A DNA stretch of 64,000 bases from Achromobacter sp. Bel (GTDB lineage: Bacteria > Pseudomonadota > Gammaproteobacteria > Burkholderiales > Burkholderiaceae_B): positions 1-64,000 of the forward strand of contig NZ_JABBJN010000013.1 in NCBI RefSeq assembly GCF_012928505.1, written 5' to 3'. The notes below the pieces were generated by a model, which was not told the origin of the DNA, ran no database searches, and saw only the letters and a program-made list of their open reading frames with translations. Shown here one piece after another: positions 37,428-47,109 of this stretch (positions are counted from its first letter, which is position 1; every line of letters starts with the position of its first letter). The translations under genes and the position numbers were made by a program.

Positions 37428-37808
37428 TCAAGCCGACGGGGCTTGCTTGCTGACCAGCTTTTCCTTGATACGCGCCGACTTGCCCGAGCGGTTGCGCAGG
37501 TAGTACAGCTTGGCGCGGCGCACGTCGCCGCGGCGCTTGACTTCGATGCCGGCGATTTGCGGCGAGTACAGCTGGAACGTACGTTCCACGGCTTCACCCG
37601 ACGAAATCTTGCGCACGGTGAACGCGGAGTTCAGGCCGCGGTTGCGCTTGGCAATGACAACGCCTTCGAAAGCCTGCACGCGCTTGCGGGTGCCTTCAAC
37701 GACGTTCACGCTCACGATGACGGTGTCACCAGGAGCAAATTCAGGCTTGGCTTGGCCGCCGGTCAGACGGGCAATTTCTTCCTGTTCCAGGATAGCGATA
37801 AGGTTCAT
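37428..37808 (-). CDS. rplS: 50S ribosomal protein L19
   Basis: L19 sits at the 30S-50S interface. The 126-residue protein is typical: [15 protein letters not shown], then [29 protein letters not shown] and a basic C-terminus ([18 protein letters not shown]). It is normally last in rpsP-rimM-trmD-rplS, but trmD does not precede it here; the upstream neighbour is a divergent EamA gene 305 bases away. It therefore needs its own promoter. Confidence 0.97.
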   Translation of the reverse strand: MNLIAILEQEEIARLTGGQAKPEFAPGDTVIVSVNVVEGTRKRVQAFEGVVIAKRNRGLNSAFTVRKISSGEAVERTFQLYSPQIAGIEVKRRGDVRRAKLYYLRNRSGKSARIKEKLVSKQAPSA

Positions 37809-38113
37809 TAGAACTCCTAGATCATCATGTCTTTGCGGACTAAAACTTTTGCCGTTCGATGTTGTTCACGTGAAGCTGGACCATCGAGGCGCACCACTGG
37901 GGTAAGCCGCGGGGCTGACTACGCGTGTGTATTGCCGGCAACCCGGAGGGTCAACGCACAATACTCGTACCGCAAGCAGAGGATGAGATTTGGCAAACCA
38001 ATGATTCTACACCAAAAATTCGCTTGAGCGTCGGGTAGAATGGCGACCTTCCGGTGGCTTTGCTGTACCCTTGCCACTTCTGTAACAAACACGTCATCTG
38101 ACGCTGTTCCCTC
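37809..38113. other. Divergent control region between rplS and the EamA gene
   Basis: About 305 bases without a gene. Two TAGAAT boxes face opposite ways: one on the minus strand (plus ATTCTA near 38005) suited to rplS and one on the plus strand (near 38035) suited to the EamA gene. Neither has a strong -35. No conserved leader structure was obvious to me. Confidence 0.4.
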
Positions 38114-38986
38114 ATGTCGTATACGTCCCTGTTATTGGTTGTCCTGGCGGCAATGGCCCACGCAACGTGGAACCTGCTTGCCAAGCGAGCGGCCATGGTG
38201 GGCGCCCCATTCGTCTTCGCGTACGGACTATGCGCCTCGGTGCTGTATGCGCCTTGGGTGATCTGGGTGTTGATGCACGACGGTATGACGTGGACCTGGC
38301 CGGTCGTGGCCGCCATCCTGACGTCCAGCCTGTTGCATCTGGGCTACAGCCTGTGCCTGCAGCGCGGCTATCAGGTGGCCGACTTGTCCGTGGTGTACCC
38401 CATCGCCCGGGGCACCGGCCCCCTGCTTTCGACGACAGGCGCCTTCCTGCTGCTGGGTGAACCCGCGACCAGCACCGGCATCATCGGCATGCTGTGCGTC
38501 GTGGTCGGCGTGTTGCTGATCGCGACTCAGGGCCGGCTGACCATCTTCAAGCAGGCGCAGGCCTGGGTGGGCGTACGCTGGGGCGTGGTGATCGGCCTGT
38601 TCATCGCCGCCTACACCGTGGTGGACGCCTACGGCGTCAAGGTCCTGCTGATCAGCCCGGTGCTGTTCGACTGGTTCACCTGTGTCACCCGCACGGCCAT
38701 GATGACTCCCCACATGCTGGGCCGCCGTGCTCAAGCCTGGGAATCCATGCGCGGGCACTGGCACCTGGCGCTGGCCGTGGGCCTGCTGTCACCGCTGGGT
38801 TACATCCTGGTGCTCTACGCCTTGCGCAACGGCGCGCCGCTAAGCCTGGTAGCCCCTGCGCGCGAAATGTCCATGATGCTGGGCACCTTGGCCGGCATGT
38901 TCCTGCTGCGCGAGAAGGTCGGACCCGGACGTCTGGCCGGCTGCCTGTCCATTCTGGCGGGCGTCATCCTGCTGGGCTCCAGTTGA
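38114..38986 (+). CDS. EamA/DMT-superfamily transporter
   Basis: A 290-residue inner-membrane protein with ten predicted helices in two EamA repeats (first half from MSYTSLLLVVLAAMAHATWN, second from about 148). The second repeat ends with APAREMSMMLGTLAGMFLLREKVG, the usual conserved region. Such proteins export metabolites, often amino acids or nucleotides; the substrate cannot be inferred. It stands alone, with convergent neighbours downstream. Confidence 0.88.
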   Translation: MSYTSLLLVVLAAMAHATWNLLAKRAAMVGAPFVFAYGLCASVLYAPWVIWVLMHDGMTWTWPVVAAILTSSLLHLGYSLCLQRGYQVADLSVVYPIARGTGPLLSTTGAFLLLGEPATSTGIIGMLCVVVGVLLIATQGRLTIFKQAQAWVGVRWGVVIGLFIAAYTVVDAYGVKVLLISPVLFDWFTCVTRTAMMTPHMLGRRAQAWESMRGHWHLALAVGLLSPLGYILVLYALRNGAPLSLVAPAREMSMMLGTLAGMFLLREKVGPGRLAGCLSILAGVILLGSS

Positions 38987-39011
38987 ACCCCCGAGCTGAA
39001 CACCCGGCCGC

Positions 39012-39479
39012 TTAGAATCCGGCGGCCGCGCCCAGCCACATCAGACCGGGGATGATTGCGCCCCAAGCCAACACCATCGCCACATCGATCACCATGGCCT
39101 TCATGGTGACCTGAGACGTCACGGGTTCGACCGTGGCGTTGCCCAAGCTGCGCTCGCGCACAACGGAGGCCGGGAGCACGCTGGTGGCAACCGGTGCCAC
39201 GGGGCGAATCGTTGCGACGGGGGGCGGGGCCTGGGCCGGCACCACCCCGCGATCCGCGGCGCCCTCTTCGACCGGCGCCGGCGGAAACGGCCAACGCGCG
39301 GGCATGGAGCCAGGACGTGCTCGATGGCGCGGCAGGGCGTCAGCCGAGGTCGTGGTCCAGGGCATCGCCAGGCCCGCCAATTTGGCGCACGCCGCCCGGG
39401 CGCGATGCGCGCTGCGGCGCAACGGGTTCAGCGTGACGGCAAGCTCGTCCGATAAAACGGAAATATCAGCGGTGTTCAT
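39012..39479 (-). CDS. Uncharacterised protein with a Pro/Ala-rich middle and a C-terminal membrane segment
   Basis: I do not recognise this gene. The ATG at 39479 has AAGGAG seven bases upstream, and the frame gives 155 residues. The N-terminus (MNTADISVLSDELAVTL) is followed by a basic, Arg-rich region, a Pro/Ala-rich linker, and a single hydrophobic segment at the very end (about 130-152, VIDVAMVLAWGAIIPGLMWL). This is a tail-anchored layout. It is 59 bases downstream of the radical SAM gene in the same direction, so it may share the SOS-type promoter. Confidence 0.6.
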   Translation of the reverse strand: MNTADISVLSDELAVTLNPLRRSAHRARAACAKLAGLAMPWTTTSADALPRHRARPGSMPARWPFPPAPVEEGAADRGVVPAQAPPPVATIRPVAPVATSVLPASVVRERSLGNATVEPVTSQVTMKAMVIDVAMVLAWGAIIPGLMWLGAAAGF

Positions 39480-39538
39480 AGGAACTCCTTGGAGAATCGA
39501 TTCCATGCCGCGGCGGGCACCGCGGCATCGACCGGCAA

Positions 39539-40936
39539 TCAGTCGAACAATGACAACTGGCCTGCAGCCATTGCACGCAGTTGGCGCGTACCGCGGCCCA
39601 CTGCGCCGCCGACAGCAGGCAACCCATCAGAAAAGGGGACCCCTGAAGACGCTTTCGCGCCAACCGGGGATAGGAAATCGGAAGAAGACGCGGCGGAAGA
39701 AGACGCGGCGAGCGCGTCAGCCTTGGCCGCGGCAAACAGCGACGGTGTCGCGTTCGCGGCCAGGGGCGGCTGGAAACGGTCACAGTCCAGGGCAAGGCGA
39801 TGGCGGTTCAGGCCCAGCTTGCGGGTGGCCACCGCGAACCGTTGGCGCAGCAAGTCCGCCCAGATGCCGGTGCCGCGCATGCGCGACCCGAAATTCGGGT
39901 CGTTGCGGCGGCCATTGCGCAGGTCTTCAATGCGGTGCAGCACTCGTTGGGCGCGATCCGGGAAATGGGCGTTCAGCCAGTCCTCGAACAAGGTTTTGAC
40001 CTCCCAGGGCAGGCGCAAGACGGTGTAGCTGGCGTAATGCGCGCCGGCCGCCTTGGACTCCTGGAGAATGTGTTCCATGGATTCGTCGTTGATGAATGGG
40101 ATGACGGGCGCCACCAGCACGCCGACGGGCACGCCCGCGTCAGTCAGGGTGCGCACGGTTTCCAGCCGGCGCCAGGGGGCGGCGGCGCGAGGCTCCAGCG
40201 TGCGGGCCATGCCGGCATCCAGCGAGGTGATGCTCATGTAGACCACCACGAGCTTCTGCTCGGCCAGCGCGGCCAGCAGGTCTACATCGCGGGCAACCAG
40301 CGCGTTCTTCGTAACGATCGTGACCGGATGCCGGGATTCCAGCATGAGCTCCAGCAGGCCACGGGTCAGCCGCCATTCGCGTTCGATGGGTTGGTAGGCG
40401 TCCGTGGCGGAGCCGATGTTGATGGGTGACGGCTGGTAGCCGGGGCGGCTGAGTTCCGCCCGCAGCGCCTGCACCGCATTCGCCTTGGCAACCAGCCGGG
40501 TTTCGAAGTCCAGCCCGGGGGACAGCCCCAGGTAGGAATGCGTAGGCCGGGCATAACAGTACACGCAGCCATGTTCACAACCCCGGTACGGATTGACGGC
40601 GACGTCAAAGGGAATGTCGGGCGAATCGTTGCGCGACAGCATCTTGCGCGCTTCTTCGGCCGTGACCGTGGTCTTGGGCGCGGCAGGCGCCACGCGGGAA
40701 TCCGGCAGGATCGGAATGACCCGTTCGCCGGACGGCGCATCGGCCAAGAATTCGGGGACGGAATCTACGTAATCGGCAGGCAAGCCGGAAGCGGACCAGC
40801 CGTCATCGACCTGCACGCGGTCATCGCGCTGAAAGCGATGCCGAACATTAGTAACCGCACCCCGACCGCGCAAGGCGGCGGGGGCGGCAGCCGGGGACCC
40901 AGAACCGGCGGGAAAAGAATGATCGGTGCGTGCCAT
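39539..40936 (-). CDS. Radical SAM protein of the PA0069 / SplB-like family
   Basis: A 465-residue radical SAM enzyme with the cluster motif CEHGCVYCYARPTHSYL and the family signature NPYRGCEHGC; the start MARTDHSFPAG leads into LRGRGAVTNVRHRF, as in the PA0069 family (COG1533). Its relatives include the spore photoproduct lyase, but the substrate of this family is unknown. A LexA-type box overlaps the promoter, which suggests a DNA-damage role. The predicted transcription start falls at or next to the ATG, so the mRNA may be leaderless. The last 70 residues are low-complexity Ala/Ser. Confidence 0.85.
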   Translation of the reverse strand: MARTDHSFPAGSGSPAAAPAALRGRGAVTNVRHRFQRDDRVQVDDGWSASGLPADYVDSVPEFLADAPSGERVIPILPDSRVAPAAPKTTVTAEEARKMLSRNDSPDIPFDVAVNPYRGCEHGCVYCYARPTHSYLGLSPGLDFETRLVAKANAVQALRAELSRPGYQPSPINIGSATDAYQPIEREWRLTRGLLELMLESRHPVTIVTKNALVARDVDLLAALAEQKLVVVYMSITSLDAGMARTLEPRAAAPWRRLETVRTLTDAGVPVGVLVAPVIPFINDESMEHILQESKAAGAHYASYTVLRLPWEVKTLFEDWLNAHFPDRAQRVLHRIEDLRNGRRNDPNFGSRMRGTGIWADLLRQRFAVATRKLGLNRHRLALDCDRFQPPLAANATPSLFAAAKADALAASSSAASSSDFLSPVGAKASSGVPFSDGLPAVGGAVGRGTRQLRAMAAGQLSLFD

Positions 40937-40943
40937 AAAAACT

Positions 40944-40972
40944 ACTGTACAAAAACACAGTGGTTTTGACAA
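40944..40972 (-). promoter_or_regulatory. Promoter with embedded LexA-type operator
   Basis: On the minus strand TTGTCA (plus 40967-40972) and TACAGT (plus 40944-40949) are 17 bases apart. CTGT-N8-ACAG, the LexA operator of gamma- and betaproteobacteria, occupies 40945-40960 and covers the -10 box. The ATG is at 40936, only seven bases downstream of the -10. Confidence 0.8.
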
Positions 40973-41148
40973 GCACCAAAGACCTTTTCGTAAGACAGCC
41001 CCACTTTACCGCAAGACGCGGGCGCCGTCTGAACAAATCGATTTCATCAGGCGATATCGACCGGAGAGCCGCACCAGCATTGAATTTGGAAGAAAAACAA
41101 CAACAAAATCCGAGCGAAAAATCCGTTGTTTTCCAACCCATCGGCGGG

Positions 41149-42447
41149 TCAGCGCAACATGCCCGCCGCCGCCGTCTGATGCGTGGTTTCGTCGATCAGG
41201 ATGAAGGCGCCGGTAGCCGGCACATCGGCATAGCGATCGACTGCCAGCGCTTCGCGCGTGGTGAATGTCACGCGTCCGATGTCGTTCATGCGCAAGGTGC
41301 CTTCGGTGTTTTCGACTTCCTGCAACTCGTGGATGTCACGATGCGAGAGCACGGCGCGGATCTTCGCCGACGTCAGGCGGGTGCCGGACTTCAGCAGATA
41401 CTTGCGCGCGGGATTCAACGCCTGCGCGTCCAGCCAGCACAGCTCGGCCTCGAACTCGCGCGTGACCTGGGCGGGCGAGGACGAATGCACGATCACGTCG
41501 CCGCGCGACACGTCCACATCGCGGTCCAGCACCAGCGTCACCGAATCCCCCGCCACCGCTTCTTCCTGCACGCGATCGAAGACGCGCACTTCACGCACCA
41601 CCGCCGTCACGCCCGAAGGCTGCACCGTGACCGCATCGCCCGCGCGCAGCACGCCGCTGGCCACGCGGCCCGCGTAGCCACGGAAATCTTCCTTGCGGTT
41701 GCCATCGTGGCGCGCCACCCATTGCACGGGAAAGCGCAGCGGCAACGCGCGGCCATCGCTGGCCAGGTCCAGCGACTCCAGCAGCGCCAGCAGCGGCTGC
41801 CCTTCGTACCATGGCGTTTTCGGCGACAGCGTGACGACGTTGTCGCCATTGAGCGCCGACAGCGGCAGCGCATCGAAATGCGCAATGCCCAGCTTGCCCG
41901 CCAGATCGGCGTAGGCCTCGCGGATGCGTTCGAACACGGCGCGGTCCCAGTCCACCAAGTCCATCTTGTTCACCGCCACCACGATATGGCGGATGCCCAG
42001 CAGGCGCGCGATGGTGCTGTGCCGCTTGGTCTGCGCCAGCAGCTTGCCGTCGGCGGCGCGCGTGGCGTCGATCAGGATGACAGCAACGTCCGCCGTCGAT
42101 GCGCCTGTGACCATGTTGCGCGTGTACTGTTCGTGCCCCGGTGCATCCGCGATGATGAATTTGCGCGCAGGCGTGGAAAAGTAGCGGTAGGCCACGTCGA
42201 TGGTGATGCCCTGCTCCCGCTCGGCTTCCAGCCCGTCGGTCAGCAGCGAAAAATCGATCCCGTCGCCGGCCACGCGCTTGTGCTTGGCGCGCGAGATCGC
42301 GTCGAGCTGGTCGGCGAACACGCCCTTGCTGTCGTAGAGCAGGCGGCCGATCAAAGTGGATTTGCCGTCGTCGACGGAACCGGCCGTGATCAGGCGCAGC
42401 ACGCCGTTGCCGGCGCCGGAAAGAAAAGAGTCGTTCAGTGCGTTCAT
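41149..42447 (-). CDS. cysN: Sulfate adenylyltransferase, GTPase subunit CysN
   Basis: CysN couples GTP hydrolysis to APS formation by CysD. The 432-residue protein has P-loop GSVDDGKSTLIGRLL, DAPGHEQYTRN (G3) and NKMDLVDW (G4), then EF-Tu-like beta-barrel domains. It ends without an APS kinase domain, so it is CysN and not CysNC. AGGGGA precedes the ATG at 42447. It is the last gene of the cys cluster on this strand. Confidence 0.96.
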   Translation of the reverse strand: MNALNDSFLSGAGNGVLRLITAGSVDDGKSTLIGRLLYDSKGVFADQLDAISRAKHKRVAGDGIDFSLLTDGLEAEREQGITIDVAYRYFSTPARKFIIADAPGHEQYTRNMVTGASTADVAVILIDATRAADGKLLAQTKRHSTIARLLGIRHIVVAVNKMDLVDWDRAVFERIREAYADLAGKLGIAHFDALPLSALNGDNVVTLSPKTPWYEGQPLLALLESLDLASDGRALPLRFPVQWVARHDGNRKEDFRGYAGRVASGVLRAGDAVTVQPSGVTAVVREVRVFDRVQEEAVAGDSVTLVLDRDVDVSRGDVIVHSSSPAQVTREFEAELCWLDAQALNPARKYLLKSGTRLTSAKIRAVLSHRDIHELQEVENTEGTLRMNDIGRVTFTTREALAVDRYADVPATGAFILIDETTHQTAAAGMLR

Positions 42448-42488
42448 TTGCGTCCCCTGCCGCCGGCCGTAGCCGGCGTGTCCTGCAT

Positions 42489-43397
42489 TCAGAAATAGCC
42501 TTCCTTCTTGCGGCGCTCCATCGAGGCCTCGGAAGTCTGGTCGTCCATGCGCGTGGCACCGCGCTCGGTGATGTCGGTCACTGCCGTCTCGGCGATGATG
42601 GCGACGGTGTCGGCGGCATCGGAGGCCACCGGGCAGGTGCACGAGATATCGCCCACCGTGCGAAAGCGCACGGGCAGGCGTTCGACCTGCTCGCCTTCCT
42701 GCGGCGGCGTCAGGCGCGTAACCGGCACCAACAGGCCCTTGCGGCGCACCACCTCGCGTTCATGGCTGAAATAGATGGACGGCAGCGCCAGCTGTTCACG
42801 CTGGATGTACTGCCAGACGTCCAGCTCGGTCCAGTTCGAGATCGGGAAGACGCGCATGTTCTCGCCGCGGTGCACGCGGGTGTTGAACAGGTTCCACAGT
42901 TCCGGACGCTGGGCTTTGGGGTCCCATTGGCCGAATTCATCGCGGAACGAAAAAATGCGTTCTTTGGCGCGCGCCTTTTCCTCGTCGCGCCGCGCGCCGC
43001 CGATGCAGGCGTCGAAGCCGAATTCCTCGATCGCCTCCAGCAAGGTCACTGCCTGGGCCGCGTTGCGGGAATCGGTTTCGCGCCGCAGCACCACGCTGCC
43101 GCGCTGGATCGAATCTTCCACGCTGCGCACGATCAGCGTCTCGCCCAGTTCGGCCGCCCGCCGGTCGCGAAAGGCGATCACTTCATCAAAGTTGTGCCCC
43201 GTATCGATGTGCATGAGCGGGAACGGAAAGCGGCCCGGCCGGAAGGCCTTTTCGGCCAGGCGCAGCAGCACCACCGAATCCTTGCCCCCGGAGAACAACA
43301 GCACGGGTTTTTCGCTTTCAGCGGCGACCTCGCGCAAGATGAATATCGCTTCCGATTCCAGCCAATCCAGGTGGCTGCGTTGGATCACAGCAGACAT
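42489..43397 (-). CDS. cysD: Sulfate adenylyltransferase subunit CysD
   Basis: CysD makes adenosine 5'-phosphosulfate from ATP and sulfate. The 302-residue protein has the PP-loop LLFSGGKDSVVLL and HIDTGHNFDEV, and ends in the conserved MERRKKEGYF tail. The ATG at 43397 has GGGG upstream. It lies 41 bases after cysH and 41 bases before cysN. Confidence 0.96.
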   Translation of the reverse strand: MSAVIQRSHLDWLESEAIFILREVAAESEKPVLLFSGGKDSVVLLRLAEKAFRPGRFPFPLMHIDTGHNFDEVIAFRDRRAAELGETLIVRSVEDSIQRGSVVLRRETDSRNAAQAVTLLEAIEEFGFDACIGGARRDEEKARAKERIFSFRDEFGQWDPKAQRPELWNLFNTRVHRGENMRVFPISNWTELDVWQYIQREQLALPSIYFSHEREVVRRKGLLVPVTRLTPPQEGEQVERLPVRFRTVGDISCTCPVASDAADTVAIIAETAVTDITERGATRMDDQTSEASMERRKKEGYF

Positions 43398-43437
43398 AGG
43401 TATTCCCCTAAAACAGATTTCGAATTCATGATTGGCA

Positions 43438-44208
43438 TCAGTCGCCGCGTGGCACGACGCTGATGACCCGGTTGCCGGCATGCAGGCCGCATTCCTTGGA
43501 GTCCGACGACTCCCACCACCAGCGCCCCGCCCGCAGGTCTTCCCCCGGACGGATCGCTCGCGTACAGGGCTCGCACCCGATCGACGGGTAACCCTGGTCG
43601 TGCAGCGGGTTGTACGGGATGTCCAGCGCGCGGATCACGGCCCAGACGTCTTCTTCGCTCCACTCGGCCAGCGGATTGAACTTGTGGAGGCCAAAGGTGG
43701 CGTCGCGCTCTTCCAGCGGCAGTTCGCCGCGCGTCGTGGATTGCTGGCGGCGCTGGCCGGTGATCCACGCGCCGCGTCCGGCCAGCGCGCGCTTGAGCGG
43801 TTCGACTTTGCGGATCTGGCAACAGGCCTTGCGCAGGTCGACGCTTTCGTAGAAGGCATACGCGCCATGCGCGGCCACGTGTGCGTCGACGGCGGCGGCA
43901 TCGGGCCGGTATACCGTAACGCGGCGCCCGTAGCGCGCGTCCACGGCGTCCAGCACGCCCAGGGTTTCGGCATGCAGCCGGCCCGTATCGAGCGAGAAAA
44001 CTTCCAGATCCAGGCCCGAATCGTAGATGGCGTGCGTCAGCACCATGTCCTCGGCCGCCAGCGAGGACGCGAGCGCCGCGTCAGGGTAGCGGCGCTGGAC
44101 TTCGGCCAGCCGGTCGACCAGCTCGCGCCAGCGACGGGCCAGCGCCGCGTCCAGGTTCGCCGGAAGGCCGGTGGAAAGATCAGGAGAAAGGGGGACAAGC
44201 GTCGTCAT
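43438..44208 (-). CDS. cysH: APS-type CysH reductase
   Basis: The 256-residue protein has the Cys129-Cys130 pair and C212-x2-C215 plus the KECGLH catalytic Cys240. The CC / CxxC pattern binds a [4Fe-4S] cluster and marks an APS reductase, which reduces APS directly to sulfite; PAPS reductases lack it. This agrees with the absence of an APS kinase (cysC) nearby. It overlaps cysA by four bases. Confidence 0.94.
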   Translation of the reverse strand: MTTLVPLSPDLSTGLPANLDAALARRWRELVDRLAEVQRRYPDAALASSLAAEDMVLTHAIYDSGLDLEVFSLDTGRLHAETLGVLDAVDARYGRRVTVYRPDAAAVDAHVAAHGAYAFYESVDLRKACCQIRKVEPLKRALAGRGAWITGQRRQQSTTRGELPLEERDATFGLHKFNPLAEWSEEDVWAVIRALDIPYNPLHDQGYPSIGCEPCTRAIRPGEDLRAGRWWWESSDSKECGLHAGNRVISVVPRGD

Positions 44209-45269
44209 GGCTGCACCGCGAAAATACGCGCGCGGCGGGGACGCGCCAACAGGACCTCGCCGTCGCGCAGGTTCAATTCCCGGTACAGGTATTCGGGCAC
44301 CTCGGCTTCGATGATGGCGTCGGAATCCTCGCGGGCCAGTTCCAGATAGGCACTGGGTCCGGCCAGATAGGCGTGCGACAGGCGCACCGCAATGCCCTCG
44401 CCGCCCGCGCGATAGCGCTCGATGTCGAACTCGTGCGGCCGCACATAGGCGGTCGCGCGCTGAGCTTCGGCTTGCGCCAAGCCGGGCGCGGGCAGCGACA
44501 GGCCGGCGCCTTCCCAGACCTCGCGCGCCGCCACGCCCTGCAACTGGTTCACGTCGCCCAGGAAACCGTAGACGAACGGCGTGGCCGGCTGTTCCCAGAC
44601 GTCGCGCGGCGTGCCTACCTGTTCGATGCGGCCGGCGTTCATCAGCACGACGCGGTCGGCCACTTCCAGCGCCTCTTCCTGATCATGCGTCACGAACACG
44701 CTGGCCACGTTCAGTTCGTCGTGCAGCCGGCGCAGCCAGCGCCGCAGTTCCTTGCGCACCTTGGCATCCAGCGCGCCGAAGGGCTCGTCCAGCAGCAGCA
44801 CCCGCGGCTCGACGGCCAGCGCGCGCGCCAACGCGATGCGTTGCCGTTGCCCGCCCGACAATTGCGCCGGGTACCGATCAGCCAGCCAGTCCAGCTGAAC
44901 CAGCGTCAACAACTCATGCACCTTGCGCTGTATCTGGTCTTCGGAAGGACGCTGCGACCGGTGCTTGACCCGCAATCCGAAAGCCACGTTCTCGAACACC
45001 GTCATGTGCTTGAACAGCGCGTAGTGCTGGAACACGAACCCGACCTGGCGTTGGCGCACATCGACCGAGGTGGCGTCCTCGCCGGCGAACAGCACACTAC
45101 CGGAATCCGGCCCCTCCAGCCCGGCGATGATGCGCAGCAGCGTGGTCTTGCCGCATCCGGACGGCCCCAGCAGCGCCACCAGCTCGCCCGTTTCGATGTG
45201 CAGCGACACGTCGTTCAGCGCGCGGAACTGGCCGAATTGCTTGGATAGATTTCGAACTTCGATACTCAT
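44205..45269 (-). CDS. cysA: Sulfate/thiosulfate ABC transporter ATP-binding protein
   Basis: A 354-residue ATPase: Walker [15 protein letters not shown]-loop [13 protein letters not shown], signature [15 protein letters not shown], Walker [14 protein letters not shown], and a C-terminal TOBE regulatory domain. The ATG at 45269 fits the CysA start ([13 protein letters not shown]). It energises sulfate import through CysTW. It overlaps cysH at its 3' end. Confidence 0.96.
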   Translation of the reverse strand: MSIEVRNLSKQFGQFRALNDVSLHIETGELVALLGPSGCGKTTLLRIIAGLEGPDSGSVLFAGEDATSVDVRQRQVGFVFQHYALFKHMTVFENVAFGLRVKHRSQRPSEDQIQRKVHELLTLVQLDWLADRYPAQLSGGQRQRIALARALAVEPRVLLLDEPFGALDAKVRKELRRWLRRLHDELNVASVFVTHDQEEALEVADRVVLMNAGRIEQVGTPRDVWEQPATPFVYGFLGDVNQLQGVAAREVWEGAGLSLPAPGLAQAEAQRATAYVRPHEFDIERYRAGGEGIAVRLSHAYLAGPSAYLELAREDSDAIIEAEVPEYLYRELNLRDGEVLLARPRRARIFAVQP

Positions 45270-45295
45270 GCTTGTCTCCGTCTGAACCGGCCGCG

Positions 45296-46198
45296 TCAGG
45301 CGACGGCCGGATTGAGGGTTGCCGCCGCCGCGCCGGGATACTCGACCGGCAGGTCGGCAGCGCGCAGGAAGCGCGCGTTGCGCCACTCGACCACGTTCTT
45401 GGCTACCAGCGTCACCAGCGCCAGCAACGCCAGCAGCGAGGCCACCGCGAACGCCGCGGAGTACTGGTATTCGTTGTAAAGAATCTCGACGTGCAGGGTC
45501 ATCGTGTTGGTCAGCCCCCGTATCTGCCCGGACACGACCGACACCGCTCCAAACTCGCCCATGGCCCGCGCGTTGCACAGGATGGCGCCGTACAACAGGC
45601 CCCACTTGATGTTGGGGAGCGTCACACGCCAGAAAATCTGCCAGCCATTGGCGCCCAGCGTCAGCGCGGCCTGCTCTTCCTCGCTGCCCTGCGCCTGCAT
45701 CAACGGAATCAGTTCGCGCGCGACGAAGGGGAAGGTCACGAAGAGCGTGGCCAGGATGATGCCGGGCACCGCGTAGACGATCTTGAAGTCGTGGTCCTGC
45801 AACCAGCCGCCCAGCCAGCCCTGCGTGCCGAACAGCAGGATGAACACCAGGCCGGCCACCACCGGCGACACTGAAAACGGCAGATCGATCAGCGTGATCA
45901 GGAACTGCTTGCCCCGGAACTGGAACTTCGTGATGGCCCAGGCGGCGGCCACGCCGAACACCAGGTTCACCGGCAGCGCGATCGCGGCCACCAGCAAGGT
46001 CAGCCGGATCGCCGACAGCGCATCGGGCTCGACGATGGCGGCCAGGTACAGTTCCCAGCCCTTCTTGAACGCCTCGGCGAAAACCGCCGCCAAGGGCACC
46101 AGCAGGAACAGCGCCAGGAACCCCAGCGCGATGAACAGCAAAATGCCGCGCACCCAGCGCGGCTCGGTCAGATGTGGCGGACGATCCGATGCGCTCAT
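45296..46198 (-). CDS. cysW: Sulfate ABC transporter permease CysW
   Basis: A 300-residue permease with about six membrane helices and the EAA-loop region [23 protein letters not shown]. It pairs with CysT in the inner membrane. The start overlaps the cysT stop (ATGA). The order sbp-cysT-cysW-cysA is standard. Confidence 0.95.
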   Translation of the reverse strand: MSASDRPPHLTEPRWVRGILLFIALGFLALFLLVPLAAVFAEAFKKGWELYLAAIVEPDALSAIRLTLLVAAIALPVNLVFGVAAAWAITKFQFRGKQFLITLIDLPFSVSPVVAGLVFILLFGTQGWLGGWLQDHDFKIVYAVPGIILATLFVTFPFVARELIPLMQAQGSEEEQAALTLGANGWQIFWRVTLPNIKWGLLYGAILCNARAMGEFGAVSVVSGQIRGLTNTMTLHVEILYNEYQYSAAFAVASLLALLALVTLVAKNVVEWRNARFLRAADLPVEYPGAAAATLNPAVA

Positions 46199-47091
46199 GC
46201 CAGCCTCCCCAGGTTGCGGCGGGCCTGCCAGCCTTGCAGCAGGTTGATGACGAGCAGCAGCGCAAAAGACAGCACCAGCATCACCGTCGCGATGGCAGCG
46301 GCGCCGGCGTAATCGAACTGCTCCAGTTTGGAAATGATCAGCAACGGGGTGATCTCAGACACCATGGGCATGTTGCCGGCGATGAAGACCACCGATCCGT
46401 ACTCCCCCACCGCGCGCGCGAACGCCAGGGCGAAGCCGGTCATCAGCGCGGGCAGGATGGTCGGCAGCAGCACGCGGCGGATCGTCTGCCAACGGCTGGC
46501 CCCCAGGCTGGCCGCGGCCTCCTCGATTTCGCGCTCGACGTCTTCCAGCACGGGCTGCACGGTACGCACCACGAACGGCACGCCGATGAAGATCAACGCG
46601 ATCACGATGCCCAGTGGCGTGAACGCCACCTTCAAGTCGAACCATTTGGACAGCGGCGCGCCCAGCCACCCTTTTTCGGAATACAGCGCCGTCAGCGCAA
46701 TCCCGGCCACGGCGGTGGGCAGCGCGAACGGCAGGTCGACCAGCGCATCCAGGATCTTCTTGCCGGGAAAGCGGTAGCGCACCAGCACCCAGGCCACCAC
46801 CGTGCCGAATACCAGGTTCACCAGCGCGGCCAGCAACGACGCGCCGAAGGTCAGCTGATACGACGCCAGCACCCGGGGCGCCGTCACGGCGTCCCAGAAC
46901 CCCTGCCACCCCAGCTCGGCGCTCTTCAGGGGCAATGCGGCCAGCGGGATCAGCACCAGCACGCTCAGGTACAGCACCGCGTAACCCATGGAAATGCCGA
47001 ATCCGGGCAGCACGCCCGGGCTGTTGCGCCGAACGGCAAAAGGCGCTTGCGCGCCGTTTGCCGCCGGGTTCGAGGCAGTGGTCATGGCCAT
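46195..47091 (-). CDS. cysT: Sulfate ABC transporter permease CysT (CysU)
   Basis: A 298-residue permease with about six helices and the ABC-coupling segment [21 protein letters not shown]. The conserved [20 protein letters not shown] region is present. A second ATG lies two codons in (47085). It starts 18 bases after the sbp stop. Confidence 0.95.
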   Translation of the reverse strand: MAMTTASNPAANGAQAPFAVRRNSPGVLPGFGISMGYAVLYLSVLVLIPLAALPLKSAELGWQGFWDAVTAPRVLASYQLTFGASLLAALVNLVFGTVVAWVLVRYRFPGKKILDALVDLPFALPTAVAGIALTALYSEKGWLGAPLSKWFDLKVAFTPLGIVIALIFIGVPFVVRTVQPVLEDVEREIEEAAASLGASRWQTIRRVLLPTILPALMTGFALAFARAVGEYGSVVFIAGNMPMVSEITPLLIISKLEQFDYAGAAAIATVMLVLSFALLLVINLLQGWQARRNLGRLA

Positions 47092-47109
47092 CTTCCGATC
47101 GTTGTCCGT

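Noticed and set aside
39133..39999. Plus-strand open frame opposite the tail-anchored unknown and the radical SAM 3' end
   Set aside because: It spans two minus-strand genes, has no ribosome site of note, and is Arg/Pro/Ala-rich as expected for a GC-rich shadow.
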